Source: Algoriphagus sp. (GTDB lineage Bacteria; Bacteroidota; Bacteroidia; Cytophagales; Cyclobacteriaceae). From it: DNA of 64,000 nucleotides. This document shows positions 53,452-62,321 of this stretch, piece by piece (the stretch's first letter is position 1; every line of letters starts with the position of its first letter). The stretch covers positions 16,223 through 80,222 of the forward strand of contig NZ_JABXIN010000020.1 of NCBI RefSeq assembly GCF_013373065.1. The letters run 5' to 3'. A model generated the notes under the pieces. The model did not search any database and was not told where the DNA came from. It saw only the letters and a list, made by a program, of their open reading frames with translations. A program made the translations under genes and the position numbers.

Positions 53452-54669
53452 TTAGTGAAACTTTTTGACTTCTGGAGCTGCAGCAGTGGTTGAAAAATCC
53501 CGAGCCAAACGATCCGCATACTCATCCAATAACTTACTAACACGATCTCTACTTTTGGACCGAAGGACCAAACCTGCATGGTAATCCAAAGGTACTCGAA
53601 AATATACTTCAGGATCATCAAATCCACTCAAATCCGGTTTTTCATATTTGGATAGTGTAAGAACAATCCCTGCATACTGCTTGGAGGCTTTAGGAAGTTT
53701 ATATTCTTTTCCTTTGACCAAGGCATCTTCAATTTTGGCCCATTCCGCCCAAAGATTTATATCAGTTGCAGCTTCAACCATTTCAGCCAAATGCGCGCCA
53801 CCTACTCGGGATGATGTCTCTAAAAAGTAGATTTTTCCATCTTCATGACATTTGATAAACTCCGTATGGCTCGCACCGGATTGTAGCCCAAAGGCCTTCA
53901 TAATGGCTTTATTGGATTTTTTAATGGCTTGTTCATCCTCTGAGCCGTATTCTAAATTTGCCGATCGGAAAATTCCTCCACCTTGGGAAATTTCCATGGG
54001 AGTTGCAAGGTATTTAGAGACGGTAAGGAAAAGGCTTTTTCCATTAAACATCAGCCCATCAGCATGGTATACATCTCCAGGCTTAAATTGCTCCACCAAG
54101 TAATGGAGTCTATTATCTCCCAATTCATGGATATGCTTCCAAAGCTCCTCTTTATCATGAACCTTGATAATCCCATGAGCCGAAGCTTCTGAGCGAGGCT
54201 TTAGGACCCAGGGGGCTTTCACATGGTCTGCATATTGATTGATATCTTCATCATTGAACAAAGGCGAGAAAGGCGGGACATTGATTCCTGCATCCTGTGC
54301 CTTAATTCGCATGGCTAATTTGTCGCGGAAGTATCTTCCGGTGGTTTGGCCCATTCCAGGGATTCGGAGGTTTTCACGAAGGAAAGTTGCCTTTTCAACA
54401 TCATAATCATCTAAGGCTACAATCGCATCAATTTTGTTTTCCTTCATCAGGCCGCCAACCCCTTTCAATAAAAGTTCTAAATCCCAGTCCAAATCCTGCC
54501 CTGGCATATAAAAAACCTCGTCAATGTATTCGTAGGCCCAAGCTGAATCTTTCAATTTTTCAGAGGTAACCAAAAAGACCCGATTTCCTTGTTTTTTAAG
54601 CGAAATCAAAAAAGCATTTCCTTTAAAGTAGTTGGAAATACATAGAAAAGTGTTGCCTGAAGTTTCCAT
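53452..54669 (-). CDS. ATP-grasp domain protein (carboxylate-amine/thiol ligase fold)
   Basis: 405 aa. The N-terminal pre-ATP-grasp Rossmann part (about 1-110) is followed by the ATP-grasp core with RYFRDKLAMRIKAQDAGI, PWVLKPRSEASAHGIIKV (glycine-rich loop), VEQFKPGDVYHADGLMF and the metal site ETSSRVGGAHLAEMVEA. The fold joins a carboxylate to an amine through an acyl-phosphate. It resembles carbamoyl-phosphate-synthase-like and biotin-carboxylase-like ligases, but no substrate can be named. It is the third gene of a tight operon, 1 nt after the M17 aminopeptidase stop. Confidence 0.87.
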   Translation of the reverse strand: METSGNTFLCISNYFKGNAFLISLKKQGNRVFLVTSEKLKDSAWAYEYIDEVFYMPGQDLDWDLELLLKGVGGLMKENKIDAIVALDDYDVEKATFLRENLRIPGMGQTTGRYFRDKLAMRIKAQDAGINVPPFSPLFNDEDINQYADHVKAPWVLKPRSEASAHGIIKVHDKEELWKHIHELGDNRLHYLVEQFKPGDVYHADGLMFNGKSLFLTVSKYLATPMEISQGGGIFRSANLEYGSEDEQAIKKSNKAIMKAFGLQSGASHTEFIKCHEDGKIYFLETSSRVGGAHLAEMVEAATDINLWAEWAKIEDALVKGKEYKLPKASKQYAGIVLTLSKYEKPDLSGFDDPEVYFRVPLDYHAGLVLRSKSRDRVSKLLDEYADRLARDFSTTAAAPEVKKFH

Positions 54670-54670
54670 A

Positions 54671-56092
54671 TTAAAGATGATTTTCTATCAAATTAAGCAA
54701 TAAACCTACACCGAATGCGGTTCCTGTTTTGCTTTTTGAAAATTCACTGTCCGAAAAAGCCACTCCTGCAATATCTAAATGAGCCCAAGAAGGATGTTCG
54801 TGGGTAAAAGCTTGCAAAAAGGTAGCTGCTGTGATTGCGCCTGCAATTGGTTTTCCGTGATAATTGCGGATGTCTGCAATTTCACTATCCATTTCTTGAG
54901 CATATTCCTTCCAAATAGGTAAGGGCCAAGATTTTTCCCCTACGGCTTTTCCAGCTTCTTGAATGAGTAGACTTAATTGCTCATCATTTGAAAATAAAGC
55001 GGCGCATTCATATCCAAAAGTCCCTACAACTGAGCCAGTTAAGGTTGCTAAATCAATTATATGATCAGGTTGATATTCTTTTACGAGATAGGACAAGCCG
55101 TCTGCTAAAATCAAGCGTCCTTCAGCGTCAGTATCTACGATTTCAATGGATTTTCCGGAATGGCTTTGAATTACTTCCGAGGGGAGGTAGGCATGTTGAT
55201 CAACCGCATTTTCAACTGCAGGTACAATGGTTGTCAGATTAATGGGGATGGATAAGGAAGCAATGAGTTGTGTGGCTGCCAGAACCGCAGCAGCTCCTCC
55301 CATATCGGACTTCATGTAATGCATTCCCTGAGTTTTGACATTGAGTCCCCCCGTGTCAAAGGTGACGCCTTTACCGACTAATCCAATGTGTTTCTTGGCC
55401 TTTTGATGTCTGTATTCCAGAATAATAAATCTAGGTTCTTTTACGGAACCTCTAGCTACAGCAAGAAATGCTTCCAAGCCTATTTTTTTGGCTTTTTTTG
55501 CATCAAAAATATGCACATCTAATTTCTGATCCTGAGCCAAATTTTTAGACCAGTCAGCGAGATATTCCGGGGTCAACACGTTCGGAGGTAAATCCACCAT
55601 CCGGAATGCCTCAGTCTTGGCGTGTAGGATTTTCTCAGCTCGATCCACGATATTTTTAAAGGATTTATCGGGATGTAAAATTCCGACTTTGAGCTTTTTG
55701 AAATTTTCTTTCCGTTTTTCTTTAAAAAAATCAGCTGAATAGGCCCCAAGCCCAAAACCTACAAGTGCTGCCTCTAAAAGGATGGCTGAAAAGGAGTCTA
55801 GAAATTCTAAAATCACTTCACTTTTTACCAAATCACTTTTTTTGGAAAGGATTCTTCGGAAAGCATTTTCTACTTCCTTATAGTTGGGATTTGAGCCCAG
55901 ACCGATCAGTAAATAGAGGTTTCCATTTGCAGTAAATGCATAGTGGCTATCTTTTTTACCTGAAAATAGAGATTCAGAAATTCCAGATTCCGGAAATCTA
56001 TTTTGAAGGAATTGTTCGGTTTCTTTCTCAACTAAAGGAAGTACATGGAGAACTCCCTCATTTATATTTTTGGGATGGAATTGAAATTTCAT
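54671..56092 (-). CDS. Leucyl aminopeptidase family protein (M17)
   Basis: 473 aa. C-terminal catalytic domain (about 165-473) with the metal ligands in GKGVTFDTGGLNVKTQGMHYMKSDMGGAAAV and VDTDAEGRLILADGLSYLV; the family's usual NTDAEGR reads DTDAEGR here, otherwise all ligands look intact. The N-terminal macro-like domain (about 1-150) is present. It removes N-terminal residues from peptides, cytoplasmic. It lies between an alpha/beta hydrolase gene (2 nt gap) and an ATP-grasp gene (1 nt gap), so the three are made from one message. Confidence 0.9.
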   Translation of the reverse strand: MKFQFHPKNINEGVLHVLPLVEKETEQFLQNRFPESGISESLFSGKKDSHYAFTANGNLYLLIGLGSNPNYKEVENAFRRILSKKSDLVKSEVILEFLDSFSAILLEAALVGFGLGAYSADFFKEKRKENFKKLKVGILHPDKSFKNIVDRAEKILHAKTEAFRMVDLPPNVLTPEYLADWSKNLAQDQKLDVHIFDAKKAKKIGLEAFLAVARGSVKEPRFIILEYRHQKAKKHIGLVGKGVTFDTGGLNVKTQGMHYMKSDMGGAAAVLAATQLIASLSIPINLTTIVPAVENAVDQHAYLPSEVIQSHSGKSIEIVDTDAEGRLILADGLSYLVKEYQPDHIIDLATLTGSVVGTFGYECAALFSNDEQLSLLIQEAGKAVGEKSWPLPIWKEYAQEMDSEIADIRNYHGKPIAGAITAATFLQAFTHEHPSWAHLDIAGVAFSDSEFSKSKTGTAFGVGLLLNLIENHL

Positions 56093-56094
56093 GA

Positions 56095-57216
56095 TTAGTC
56101 AGGTTTATCGCTGAAAAATAGCCACTCGATGGCTTTTGGGAACTCGTCGCTCCAATAGGTTTCATTGTGTTTGCCCTCCATATTGATGGATAGGCGAATT
56201 TTCATTTTTCCTTGCAGGCTTTCCCGCTTGAGAAGCCTTTTTCTGAATTTGGTAACATGGTCAACCATGGTCTCACTTTCATCGCCTCCAGCATAGAGAT
56301 AAAGGCGGGTTTCCTGAGGTTCAAAAAAGTCCAAAAACCCTAATTTAATTTTGGGGATTACCCAAAGGGAGGGAGAAAAGACCATCAGTTTTCCGAAAAC
56401 CTCAGGATAGATTAAGCCTGAAAAAATACTGACTAAACCTCCCATCGAACTCCCTCCAATACCTGTAAATTCTCGTTCTGGCTTAGTTCGGAAGGTTTTG
56501 TCTACAAAAGGCTTGAGTGTATCTGTGATAAAACGAATGTATTTTTTTCCATGTCCCACTCCAAGGAGGGTTCTGCCAACATTGTATTCCTGAATCCGGT
56601 CTGATTCGGCATGTTCAATGGCGATGATGATGATTTTTCCGATACCGTAGTCGGACATTACGGCCAGCTTTTTATCAATCTGCCAATTGAAATCAGATTT
56701 CTCATTAAAGAGGTTTTGGGCATCTTGGAGGTAAAGCACGGGATAATGCTCATCACTTGTTTCGTAGTCATGGGGAAGCAATGCCCAGATTTTCCGTCTC
56801 TTATTCAATTGAGGGATCTCAAATTCTTCCGAAATCAAGTGGATTTTTGGTAATTGACTAGGGCGGTAGGGGAGCCAGTTATGACGCCATTTGGCCACTT
56901 TTTCAGTTCGGACCCATTCGGAATTGTTCCAAGTTCGGTTAGGAGTTTTGTTCCCATACCGGTCAATTTCTACTTCGGACCAATCCCCTTTGGTGAATTT
57001 ATAAATCAGCTCTCCTTCAAATTCTTTTCCTTCGGGAAAGGTGAATTCATAACGGCCTTCCTTGATTTTTTCCATTCGGAATTTGTAATCCTGTGTGGCC
57101 CAGTTATTAAAATTTCCCGCGATATATACAGGTCTATCATCATCATTCGGAGTGAGAAGGATGATTTTTTTGGTTTTGGTGACCGTACTAAAATCGGGTA
57201 ATTCTGTTGGGTTCAT
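56095..57216 (-). CDS. Alpha/beta hydrolase (esterase D-like) with N-terminal CBM48-like domain
   Basis: 373 aa. The N-terminal beta-sandwich (about 15-100) has RPVYIAGNFNNWATQDYKF, the glycogen-binding E-set pattern (CBM48/AMPK-beta). The hydrolase domain (about 125-370) has YPVLYLQDAQNLF, the nucleophile in GGSSMGGLVS, and a probable Asp/His pair in LYAGGDESE and EGKHNETYW. Such enzymes act as carbohydrate or siderophore esterases. There is no signal peptide, so it is probably cytoplasmic. It heads the tight operon with the aminopeptidase and ATP-grasp genes. Confidence 0.87.
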   Translation of the reverse strand: MNPTELPDFSTVTKTKKIILLTPNDDDRPVYIAGNFNNWATQDYKFRMEKIKEGRYEFTFPEGKEFEGELIYKFTKGDWSEVEIDRYGNKTPNRTWNNSEWVRTEKVAKWRHNWLPYRPSQLPKIHLISEEFEIPQLNKRRKIWALLPHDYETSDEHYPVLYLQDAQNLFNEKSDFNWQIDKKLAVMSDYGIGKIIIIAIEHAESDRIQEYNVGRTLLGVGHGKKYIRFITDTLKPFVDKTFRTKPEREFTGIGGSSMGGLVSIFSGLIYPEVFGKLMVFSPSLWVIPKIKLGFLDFFEPQETRLYLYAGGDESETMVDHVTKFRKRLLKRESLQGKMKIRLSINMEGKHNETYWSDEFPKAIEWLFFSDKPD

Positions 57217-57282
57217 GGATAGGCTTTGAGATCAATCCAAAGGTGATATACAAAAATAGTCGTTGAGGCTAGGAAAATGAAA

Positions 57283-59007
57283 TTAAACTTTTTCCAGAGG
57301 CCGGAATCTGATTTCATCCGGATAGGGGAAAGCATGAAGCAATTCGCCATTTCTGATTTTCGTTTGAATTTTTTGCCATTGAGCTGGATCAAAAAGTTTG
57401 TGATGGTAATCTAGAAAATGATCCTTTAAATCCGGTCTTCCAATCATCCAACGCTTAAAATCCTCAGGGAAAACGTCGTTTTTGGCAATATCATACCAAG
57501 GTTCTGAAGCATAAATTTGTTCGTATGTTTCAGGTTTGGGTTTGATACGAAAATTCATGTCCGTCAAGAATTCAATTTCATCATAGTCATAAAAAATAAC
57601 CCGATTTTGACGGGTGAGTCCAAAGTTTTTGGTCATCATATCCCCCGGGAAAATATTTGCCTGTGCCAATTGCATGATGGCCCTTCCATAGTCTTCTACC
57701 ACAGCCCAGCCTTTTTCTTTACTGCAACCTTCTAAATACAAATTGAGGGGGCGCATTTTCCGTTCTGTGTAAAGATGCTTGATCACGAGTTGATTGTTCT
57801 CGATTTTTAAAAGTGAGTTGGCGGTGTTTCGCAGCTCTCTCATTAATTCCTCACTTATCCGTTCTAAAGGAATATGAAAGTATTCAAATTCATGCGTATC
57901 CGCCATTCGTCCAACGCGATCGTGAAGGGAGACTAGTTTGTATTTTTCCCGCACTTCCTGCCGGGTCATGTTTTTTGGCGGTTCGAAATGATCCTTGATT
58001 ATTTTGAAAACTACGTCAAAAGAGGGGAGTGTAAATACGGTCATCACCATTCCTTTCACTCCGGGAGCAACTACAAATTGATCAGTAGAAGATTGTAAAT
58101 GGTATAAATAGTCTCTGTAGAACAAGGTCTTGCCGTGCTTATTGAATCCAATCGCATTGTATAATTCATGGGTCTTCTTATGGGAAATTACCGAGCTCAA
58201 AAAGCCGACAATTTGAGAAGGGACTTCGATATCCACCATAAAATAGGATCGGGTGAAACTGAACAAATGGCTCATGATATTCCGGTCAAAAATCAAGGTG
58301 TCCACAAAAACACCCTTCTCGCCATGGAGCATGGGAATAATAAATGGCATCCATTTGTGCCCCAAATAGGTTCTGCCGATAAGGTAAGCTGCTTTGTTCC
58401 GGTAAAAAACGGATTTTAGAATTTCGGTTCTGGTTTCAGGGCCAGGGTTATATCGGGTGAGAATGACCTCCTTGACACTTTGGATCAAGAACTGAACATC
58501 TTCCTCCTTATTCAGAAAGGGGACTCCTGGATCAAAATCATTCAATATTTTTCGAATAATGGCTTCCAAACCCATTTGGCTGGGATAGCTATGGACTAGG
58601 TGACTATTCTCATGCCATTCGCAGATTTGATATCCCTCCATGACGTACATCAGCTCCTCATCAATCGACATTCCCGGGAAAGCTTTTCGAATGACTGAAT
58701 TAAAAAATGTCTCTGCAAGCTCCACATCTGGTCGGTCAGCGATCATAGCCTGATACTCTTGCCGAATTAAAAGCCAGATTTGACGATTATCGGCATCCTC
58801 TCCGAGCATGTCGTTGAATTCGATAACAAGTTGAAAAAGTAAATCCTTGTACAATCGAAGGCGCTGTTTGTGATTGAGCTGCATTGCTGCCCAGTTCCGT
58901 TCACGAAAATATTGGGGGGCAAGCCTGGTGTAGGTTTGAAAGCTACGGATGTAACTTTCAAATCCTGAAAAAATCTTTTTTGCTAATGGAAGTGCGCGTC
59001 TTGGCAT
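57283..59007 (-). CDS. aceK: Isocitrate dehydrogenase kinase/phosphatase
   Basis: 574 aa, compared with 578 in E. coli. The ATP-binding part has APGVKGMVMTVFTLPSFDVVFKIIKDHFEPPK, and the AceK-typical HDRVGRMADTHEFEYFHIPLERI follows. The catalytic segment NRVIFYDYDEIEFLTDMNFR matches that of the enterobacterial enzyme. AceK phosphorylates and inactivates isocitrate dehydrogenase to divert isocitrate to the glyoxylate shunt. In Proteobacteria it sits with aceBA, but here no isocitrate lyase or malate synthase gene is adjacent. Confidence 0.95.
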   Translation of the reverse strand: MPRRALPLAKKIFSGFESYIRSFQTYTRLAPQYFRERNWAAMQLNHKQRLRLYKDLLFQLVIEFNDMLGEDADNRQIWLLIRQEYQAMIADRPDVELAETFFNSVIRKAFPGMSIDEELMYVMEGYQICEWHENSHLVHSYPSQMGLEAIIRKILNDFDPGVPFLNKEEDVQFLIQSVKEVILTRYNPGPETRTEILKSVFYRNKAAYLIGRTYLGHKWMPFIIPMLHGEKGVFVDTLIFDRNIMSHLFSFTRSYFMVDIEVPSQIVGFLSSVISHKKTHELYNAIGFNKHGKTLFYRDYLYHLQSSTDQFVVAPGVKGMVMTVFTLPSFDVVFKIIKDHFEPPKNMTRQEVREKYKLVSLHDRVGRMADTHEFEYFHIPLERISEELMRELRNTANSLLKIENNQLVIKHLYTERKMRPLNLYLEGCSKEKGWAVVEDYGRAIMQLAQANIFPGDMMTKNFGLTRQNRVIFYDYDEIEFLTDMNFRIKPKPETYEQIYASEPWYDIAKNDVFPEDFKRWMIGRPDLKDHFLDYHHKLFDPAQWQKIQTKIRNGELLHAFPYPDEIRFRPLEKV

Positions 59008-59250
59008 TCTGCAAGAAGCTGAATTTTAAGAAAAATTGAAAAGGAATGGAGCAAAAGAAGAAGGGAATGATTTAGCCGTTTTGAATTGCGAAAATAATGC
59101 ACACGATTGCATAAAAAATGGAGATCAAAATTCAGGTGAAAGACTTTAAAATTTTTAAAATTAATTTCTGCCATTTAAGCTTGATTTTAAACGATTTAGC
59201 GGGTTTTTGGATTGGAGAATAAAATTTTGAAAATCTTTCGCAATCGATTG

Positions 59251-59282
59251 TTTGGAGTAATAGAAAACATTTTCTACTTTTC
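59251..59282 (+). promoter_or_regulatory. Promoter match upstream of candidate small RNA
   Basis: TTTG (59251-59254), 20 nt, TACTTTTC (59275-59282): exact -33 and 7 of 8 bases of TAnnTTTG with correct spacing. Confidence 0.45.
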
Positions 59283-59288
59283 GCAGGT

Positions 59289-59366
59289 ATTCATAATCGA
59301 ATATCTACAATAGGTTTAATAGGTTTGAGAGCAGGAAAAGGCCGGGTGATAACCCGGCCTTTTTTA
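59289..59366 (+). ncRNA. Candidate small RNA (about 78 nt)
   Basis: Predicted from a promoter match and an orphan terminator facing away from both flanking genes, which lie on the minus strand. The sequence contains a short tandem repeat (ATAGGTTTAATAGGTTT) and ends in the stem GGCCGGGT/ACCCGGCC. No known RNA family is recognised. As an alternative, the hairpin could end the lipoprotein gene on the minus strand, but its U-tract there is short. Confidence 0.35.
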
Positions 59367-59367
59367 T
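59336..59367 (+). terminator. Orphan plus-strand terminator
   Basis: GGCCGGGT-GATA-ACCCGGCC, perfect 8-bp stem followed by TTTTTTATT. On the minus strand only four T residues follow, so the plus direction is favoured. Confidence 0.8.
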
Positions 59368-59468
59368 TGCTTTTTTTGAAAATCTATGCTTATTATTCTT
59401 GTTGGTCTTAGTAGTTTAAATGGGAAAATATCTTTTAGAAAAAAGCAAATCATGCCTTTACTGATATC

Positions 59469-59903
59469 CTAAAGAACGGGTCCTATGCTTAGATCCACAG
59501 TAGACATATAAACTATGAATCCTATCAAAAGTGCAGCAGGAATTCCAATAGAAATTAAATAATTGGTACGTAATACTTTTAAAGTTACTAGTTGATCCAA
59601 TGGAACCTCAAAAGGAGTTTTAGTAGTATTTTCCTTTTTTTCGGAGGCTGTTTGGATCCGGTTGGTGTAAACAATATCTCTTGAATGAGACAAATACTCT
59701 AATTCATATTCTTTACCATTTTGTAATAGGACTTTAATTTTCTCATGTTCATTTACTTGGTCTAGCTGCAATTCCAATTTCTTTTGCTGGCTTAATGTTT
59801 CCTGAGTTTGGATTGTTTTATTTTCCAAAGGTTGATAAGTCTTACAGGCTTGGAAATATCCGATGATCATTAATCCAAAGACGATTTTTAAGAAAGTTTT
59901 CAT
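59469..59903 (-). CDS. Small lipoprotein of unknown function
   Basis: 144 aa. Lipobox YFQAC (Cys20) after the hydrophobic signal KIVFGLMIIGY. The middle part has charged strands (EHEKIKVLLQNGKEYELEYLSH) suggestive of a small beta domain, and a hydrophobic segment lies near the C-terminus (NYLISIGIPAALLIGFIVYM). No family was recognised. Confidence 0.7.
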   Translation of the reverse strand: MKTFLKIVFGLMIIGYFQACKTYQPLENKTIQTQETLSQQKKLELQLDQVNEHEKIKVLLQNGKEYELEYLSHSRDIVYTNRIQTASEKKENTTKTPFEVPLDQLVTLKVLRTNYLISIGIPAALLIGFIVYMSTVDLSIGPVL

Positions 59904-60110
59904 GGCATCGATGGTTATGTTTGAAGTTTAATTTTTAAAAATTTCGGGTATTTATGTCTGATTTGGGATAGGGCTCAAAATGATATTGATCAGGGTTTTT
60001 ATCTCATATAATTTTTTTTAAAAGCGGATAGATATCAATTAAAGCTTTGAAAAGTTTGGATGTTTTTGGATGTGAAACTTAATTGAGAGATTATTCGATT
60101 TTCCTCCTCA

Positions 60111-60743
60111 ATGACCCACGCTGAGATCGTTCATTTTCTAAAAAATAGACTGGAGAAAGATCTTCCTGGTCAAGCGGCTCATTTAGAAATGGCTCCTCAG
60201 CCGGTGGATATGCGACGCTTTCAACCCAAAGTTCCCAGTAATCATCGAAAAGGTGCGGTCTTACTGTTGCTATATCCTTCGAATGAAGGGGTTCTTTTTC
60301 CTTTAATCAAACGTCCTGTCTATCAAGGTGTCCATAGTGGGCAAATTGCCTTACCCGGAGGGAAAATGGATAAAACTGATCCTGATTTATTCTATACAGC
60401 TTTACGCGAAGCGGAAGAAGAGGTGGCAGTGCAAAGCAGGAAGGTGGAAATACTCGGAAAGCTGAGTGAATTATATATTCCAACTTCCAACTTTTTGGTT
60501 ACGCCTGTGATTGGAAGCATTTTGGAGATTCCTGAATTCGTTCCTGAAGAACGGGAAGTAGAGCAAGTACTCCCAACTGGTTTAGATTTGGTATTGGAAC
60601 CGAGCAGAAAAAAACGAACGATTCTACAATTGGCTGAACGCTTGGAGTTGGATACTCCCTATTTTGATTTGCATGGGGAAATTGTCTGGGGTGCCACCGC
60701 TATGATTTTAAGTGAATTGGAGCATTTGCTGCGTGAAGGTTGA
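60111..60743 (+). CDS. CoA pyrophosphatase (NUDIX hydrolase)
   Basis: 210 aa. The NUDIX box is present as GGKMDKTDPDLFYTALREAEEEVAV, with the CoA-specific upstream motif LLLLYPSNEGVLFPLIKRP and the NuCoA pattern LSELYIPTSNFLVTPVIG. It cleaves CoA or its oxidised forms to 4'-phosphopantetheine and 3',5'-ADP. It precedes the DUF819 gene by 61 nt on the same strand, with the SD of the latter in the gap. Confidence 0.9.
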   Translation: MTHAEIVHFLKNRLEKDLPGQAAHLEMAPQPVDMRRFQPKVPSNHRKGAVLLLLYPSNEGVLFPLIKRPVYQGVHSGQIALPGGKMDKTDPDLFYTALREAEEEVAVQSRKVEILGKLSELYIPTSNFLVTPVIGSILEIPEFVPEEREVEQVLPTGLDLVLEPSRKKRTILQLAERLELDTPYFDLHGEIVWGATAMILSELEHLLREG

Positions 60744-60804
60744 ATTTTTGAGTTGGGCTTTTGGCCAATTGTTGGTATTGTTGTAAGAAGATCAAGGAGC
60801 AACT

Positions 60805-62058
60805 ATGGAATCAACCACCCCACTAATTACCAATGATGCAATTGTATTCGGTCTTTTAGTAGCCATCTTGGCACTTGTTTTTAGTACGGCTTCCAGTCAA
60901 AATAAATTTTTCCAAAAGTTTTATAGAGTCGTTCCCACTGTTCTTCTCTGTTATTTTATTCCAGCCGTCTTCAACTCTCTGGGCATAATTTCTGGAGAAA
61001 GTTCTCGCTTGTATTTCGTGGCCAGTCGGTATTTACTGCCGGCTTCCTTGGTTTTATTTACCCTAAGTATCGACCTAAAAGGGATTTTAAAATTGGGTCC
61101 AAAAGCATTGACCATGTTTTTAGCAGGAACGCTTGGTATTATGCTTGGTGGTCCGATGGCTTTATTCACAGTAGGATTGGTACAGCCTGAGATTTTGGGA
61201 GGTAGTGGTCCAATGGAAGTATGGAGAGGCTTGGCTACCATTGCTGGATCTTGGATAGGAGGAGGGGCGAATCAAACAGCCATGTTGGAAGTGTTTGGTG
61301 CAGATGCGGACTTATTCGCACAAATGATTGCCGTGGATGTATTAGTGGCTAATTTATGGATGGCATTTCTGCTGTATTGGGCTGCTAAACCCGAAAAATT
61401 GGACCGCCTTTTTAAGGCGGATACCACAGCTATTTATGAGCTTCGGGATAAAATAGCCGATTTCAGATCCAAAATCATGCGAATTCCTTCGCTTTCCGAC
61501 TCTATGATTATTCTAGGAGTTGCCTTTGGTATTACGGGGTTGTCTCACTGGATTGCTGATACGGTGGCTCCATTTATTGGTGAGAACTATCCTCAATTGA
61601 AAGACTACTCATTAGATTCTGCCTTTTTCTGGATAGTGGTTGTAGCTACCACAGCTGGTTTAGGACTATCATTTACCAAAGCACGAAACTTAGAAGGAGC
61701 AGGAGCATCCCGTTTTGGCTCTGTCTTTTTGTACATCTTGGTAGCGACGATCGGAATGCAAATGGACTTAGGAGCAGTCTTAGATAACCCGATTCTTTTT
61801 GTTATTGGAATCTTATGGATGTTCTTCCACATCCTGATTATGCTTTTGGTGGCTTGGATTATAAAAGCTCCTTTCTTCTACGTAGCTGTTGGTTCTCAAG
61901 CGAATGTGGGTGGGGCTGCATCAGCCCCTATTGTAGCAGGAGCTTTTGATGCCTCTTTAGCTCCGGTAGGAGTTTTGTTAGCTGTGCTTGGCTATGCCGT
62001 AGGAACCTATGGCGCCTATCTCTGTGGCTTAATGATGCAAGCAGTTTCCAGTATGTAA
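60805..62058 (+). CDS. DUF819 family membrane protein
   Basis: 417 aa, about ten membrane helices. It has VVPTVLLCYFIPAVFNSLGI, then IAGSWIGGGANQTAMLEVFGAD, and ends AVLGYAVGTYGAYLCGLMM: the symmetrical transporter-like layout of the DUF819 (YjcL) family. The substrate is unknown; the fold is shared with sodium-coupled carboxylate or bile-acid-like carriers. An unusually clear ribosome-binding site (AAGGAG, 5-nt spacing) precedes the ATG, in contrast with most genes of this window. A [2Fe-2S] protein gene follows 14 nt later. Confidence 0.87.
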   Translation: MESTTPLITNDAIVFGLLVAILALVFSTASSQNKFFQKFYRVVPTVLLCYFIPAVFNSLGIISGESSRLYFVASRYLLPASLVLFTLSIDLKGILKLGPKALTMFLAGTLGIMLGGPMALFTVGLVQPEILGGSGPMEVWRGLATIAGSWIGGGANQTAMLEVFGADADLFAQMIAVDVLVANLWMAFLLYWAAKPEKLDRLFKADTTAIYELRDKIADFRSKIMRIPSLSDSMIILGVAFGITGLSHWIADTVAPFIGENYPQLKDYSLDSAFFWIVVVATTAGLGLSFTKARNLEGAGASRFGSVFLYILVATIGMQMDLGAVLDNPILFVIGILWMFFHILIMLLVAWIIKAPFFYVAVGSQANVGGAASAPIVAGAFDASLAPVGVLLAVLGYAVGTYGAYLCGLMMQAVSSM

Positions 62059-62072
62059 TCTGTTGGGATAGG

Positions 62073-62321
62073 ATGAGACATAAACGGGAATTAGTATTTG
62101 TTTGCACAGGCTCTGATTGCAAAAAAGCAGGAGCGAAGGGGATGAAGAAAAAACTCAAGGAAGACTTTAAATCTGGCCCCCTAAAAGGAAAATGCAAACT
62201 CATCCAAACCAAATGCATGGATATGTGTAAGTCGGCTCCTGTTGTAATCGTTGGAGATCATTTTTGTAAAAAGACTGATGCAGACCGGGTATTTGCCCAG
62301 ATCAAAAAAAGACTGGATTAA
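62073..62321 (+). CDS. (2Fe-2S) ferredoxin-like (thioredoxin-fold) small protein
   Basis: 82 aa. The four cysteines expected of thioredoxin-like [2Fe-2S] proteins are in CTGSDC and CMDMC (spacing C-x4-C and C-x3-C). The N-terminal RELVFVCTG and the tail VVIVGDHFCKKTDADRVFAQI complete the fold. It would carry an electron or sense redox state in the cytoplasm. It is close behind DUF819, so the two may be co-transcribed; a functional link is only a guess. Confidence 0.87.
   Translation: MRHKRELVFVCTGSDCKKAGAKGMKKKLKEDFKSGPLKGKCKLIQTKCMDMCKSAPVVIVGDHFCKKTDADRVFAQIKKRLD

Larger units (their letters stand above)
59008..59468. other. Gene-free gap holding a candidate small RNA
   Basis: This 461-nt AT-rich stretch between aceK and a lipoprotein gene has no ORF with coding character. 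Its one clear structure is a promoter-like element at 59251-59282 followed by a strong plus-strand terminator at 59336-59367, annotated as a candidate small RNA. Bases 59008-59250 would contain the aceK promoter region on the minus strand, which I could not pin down. Confidence 0.6.
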
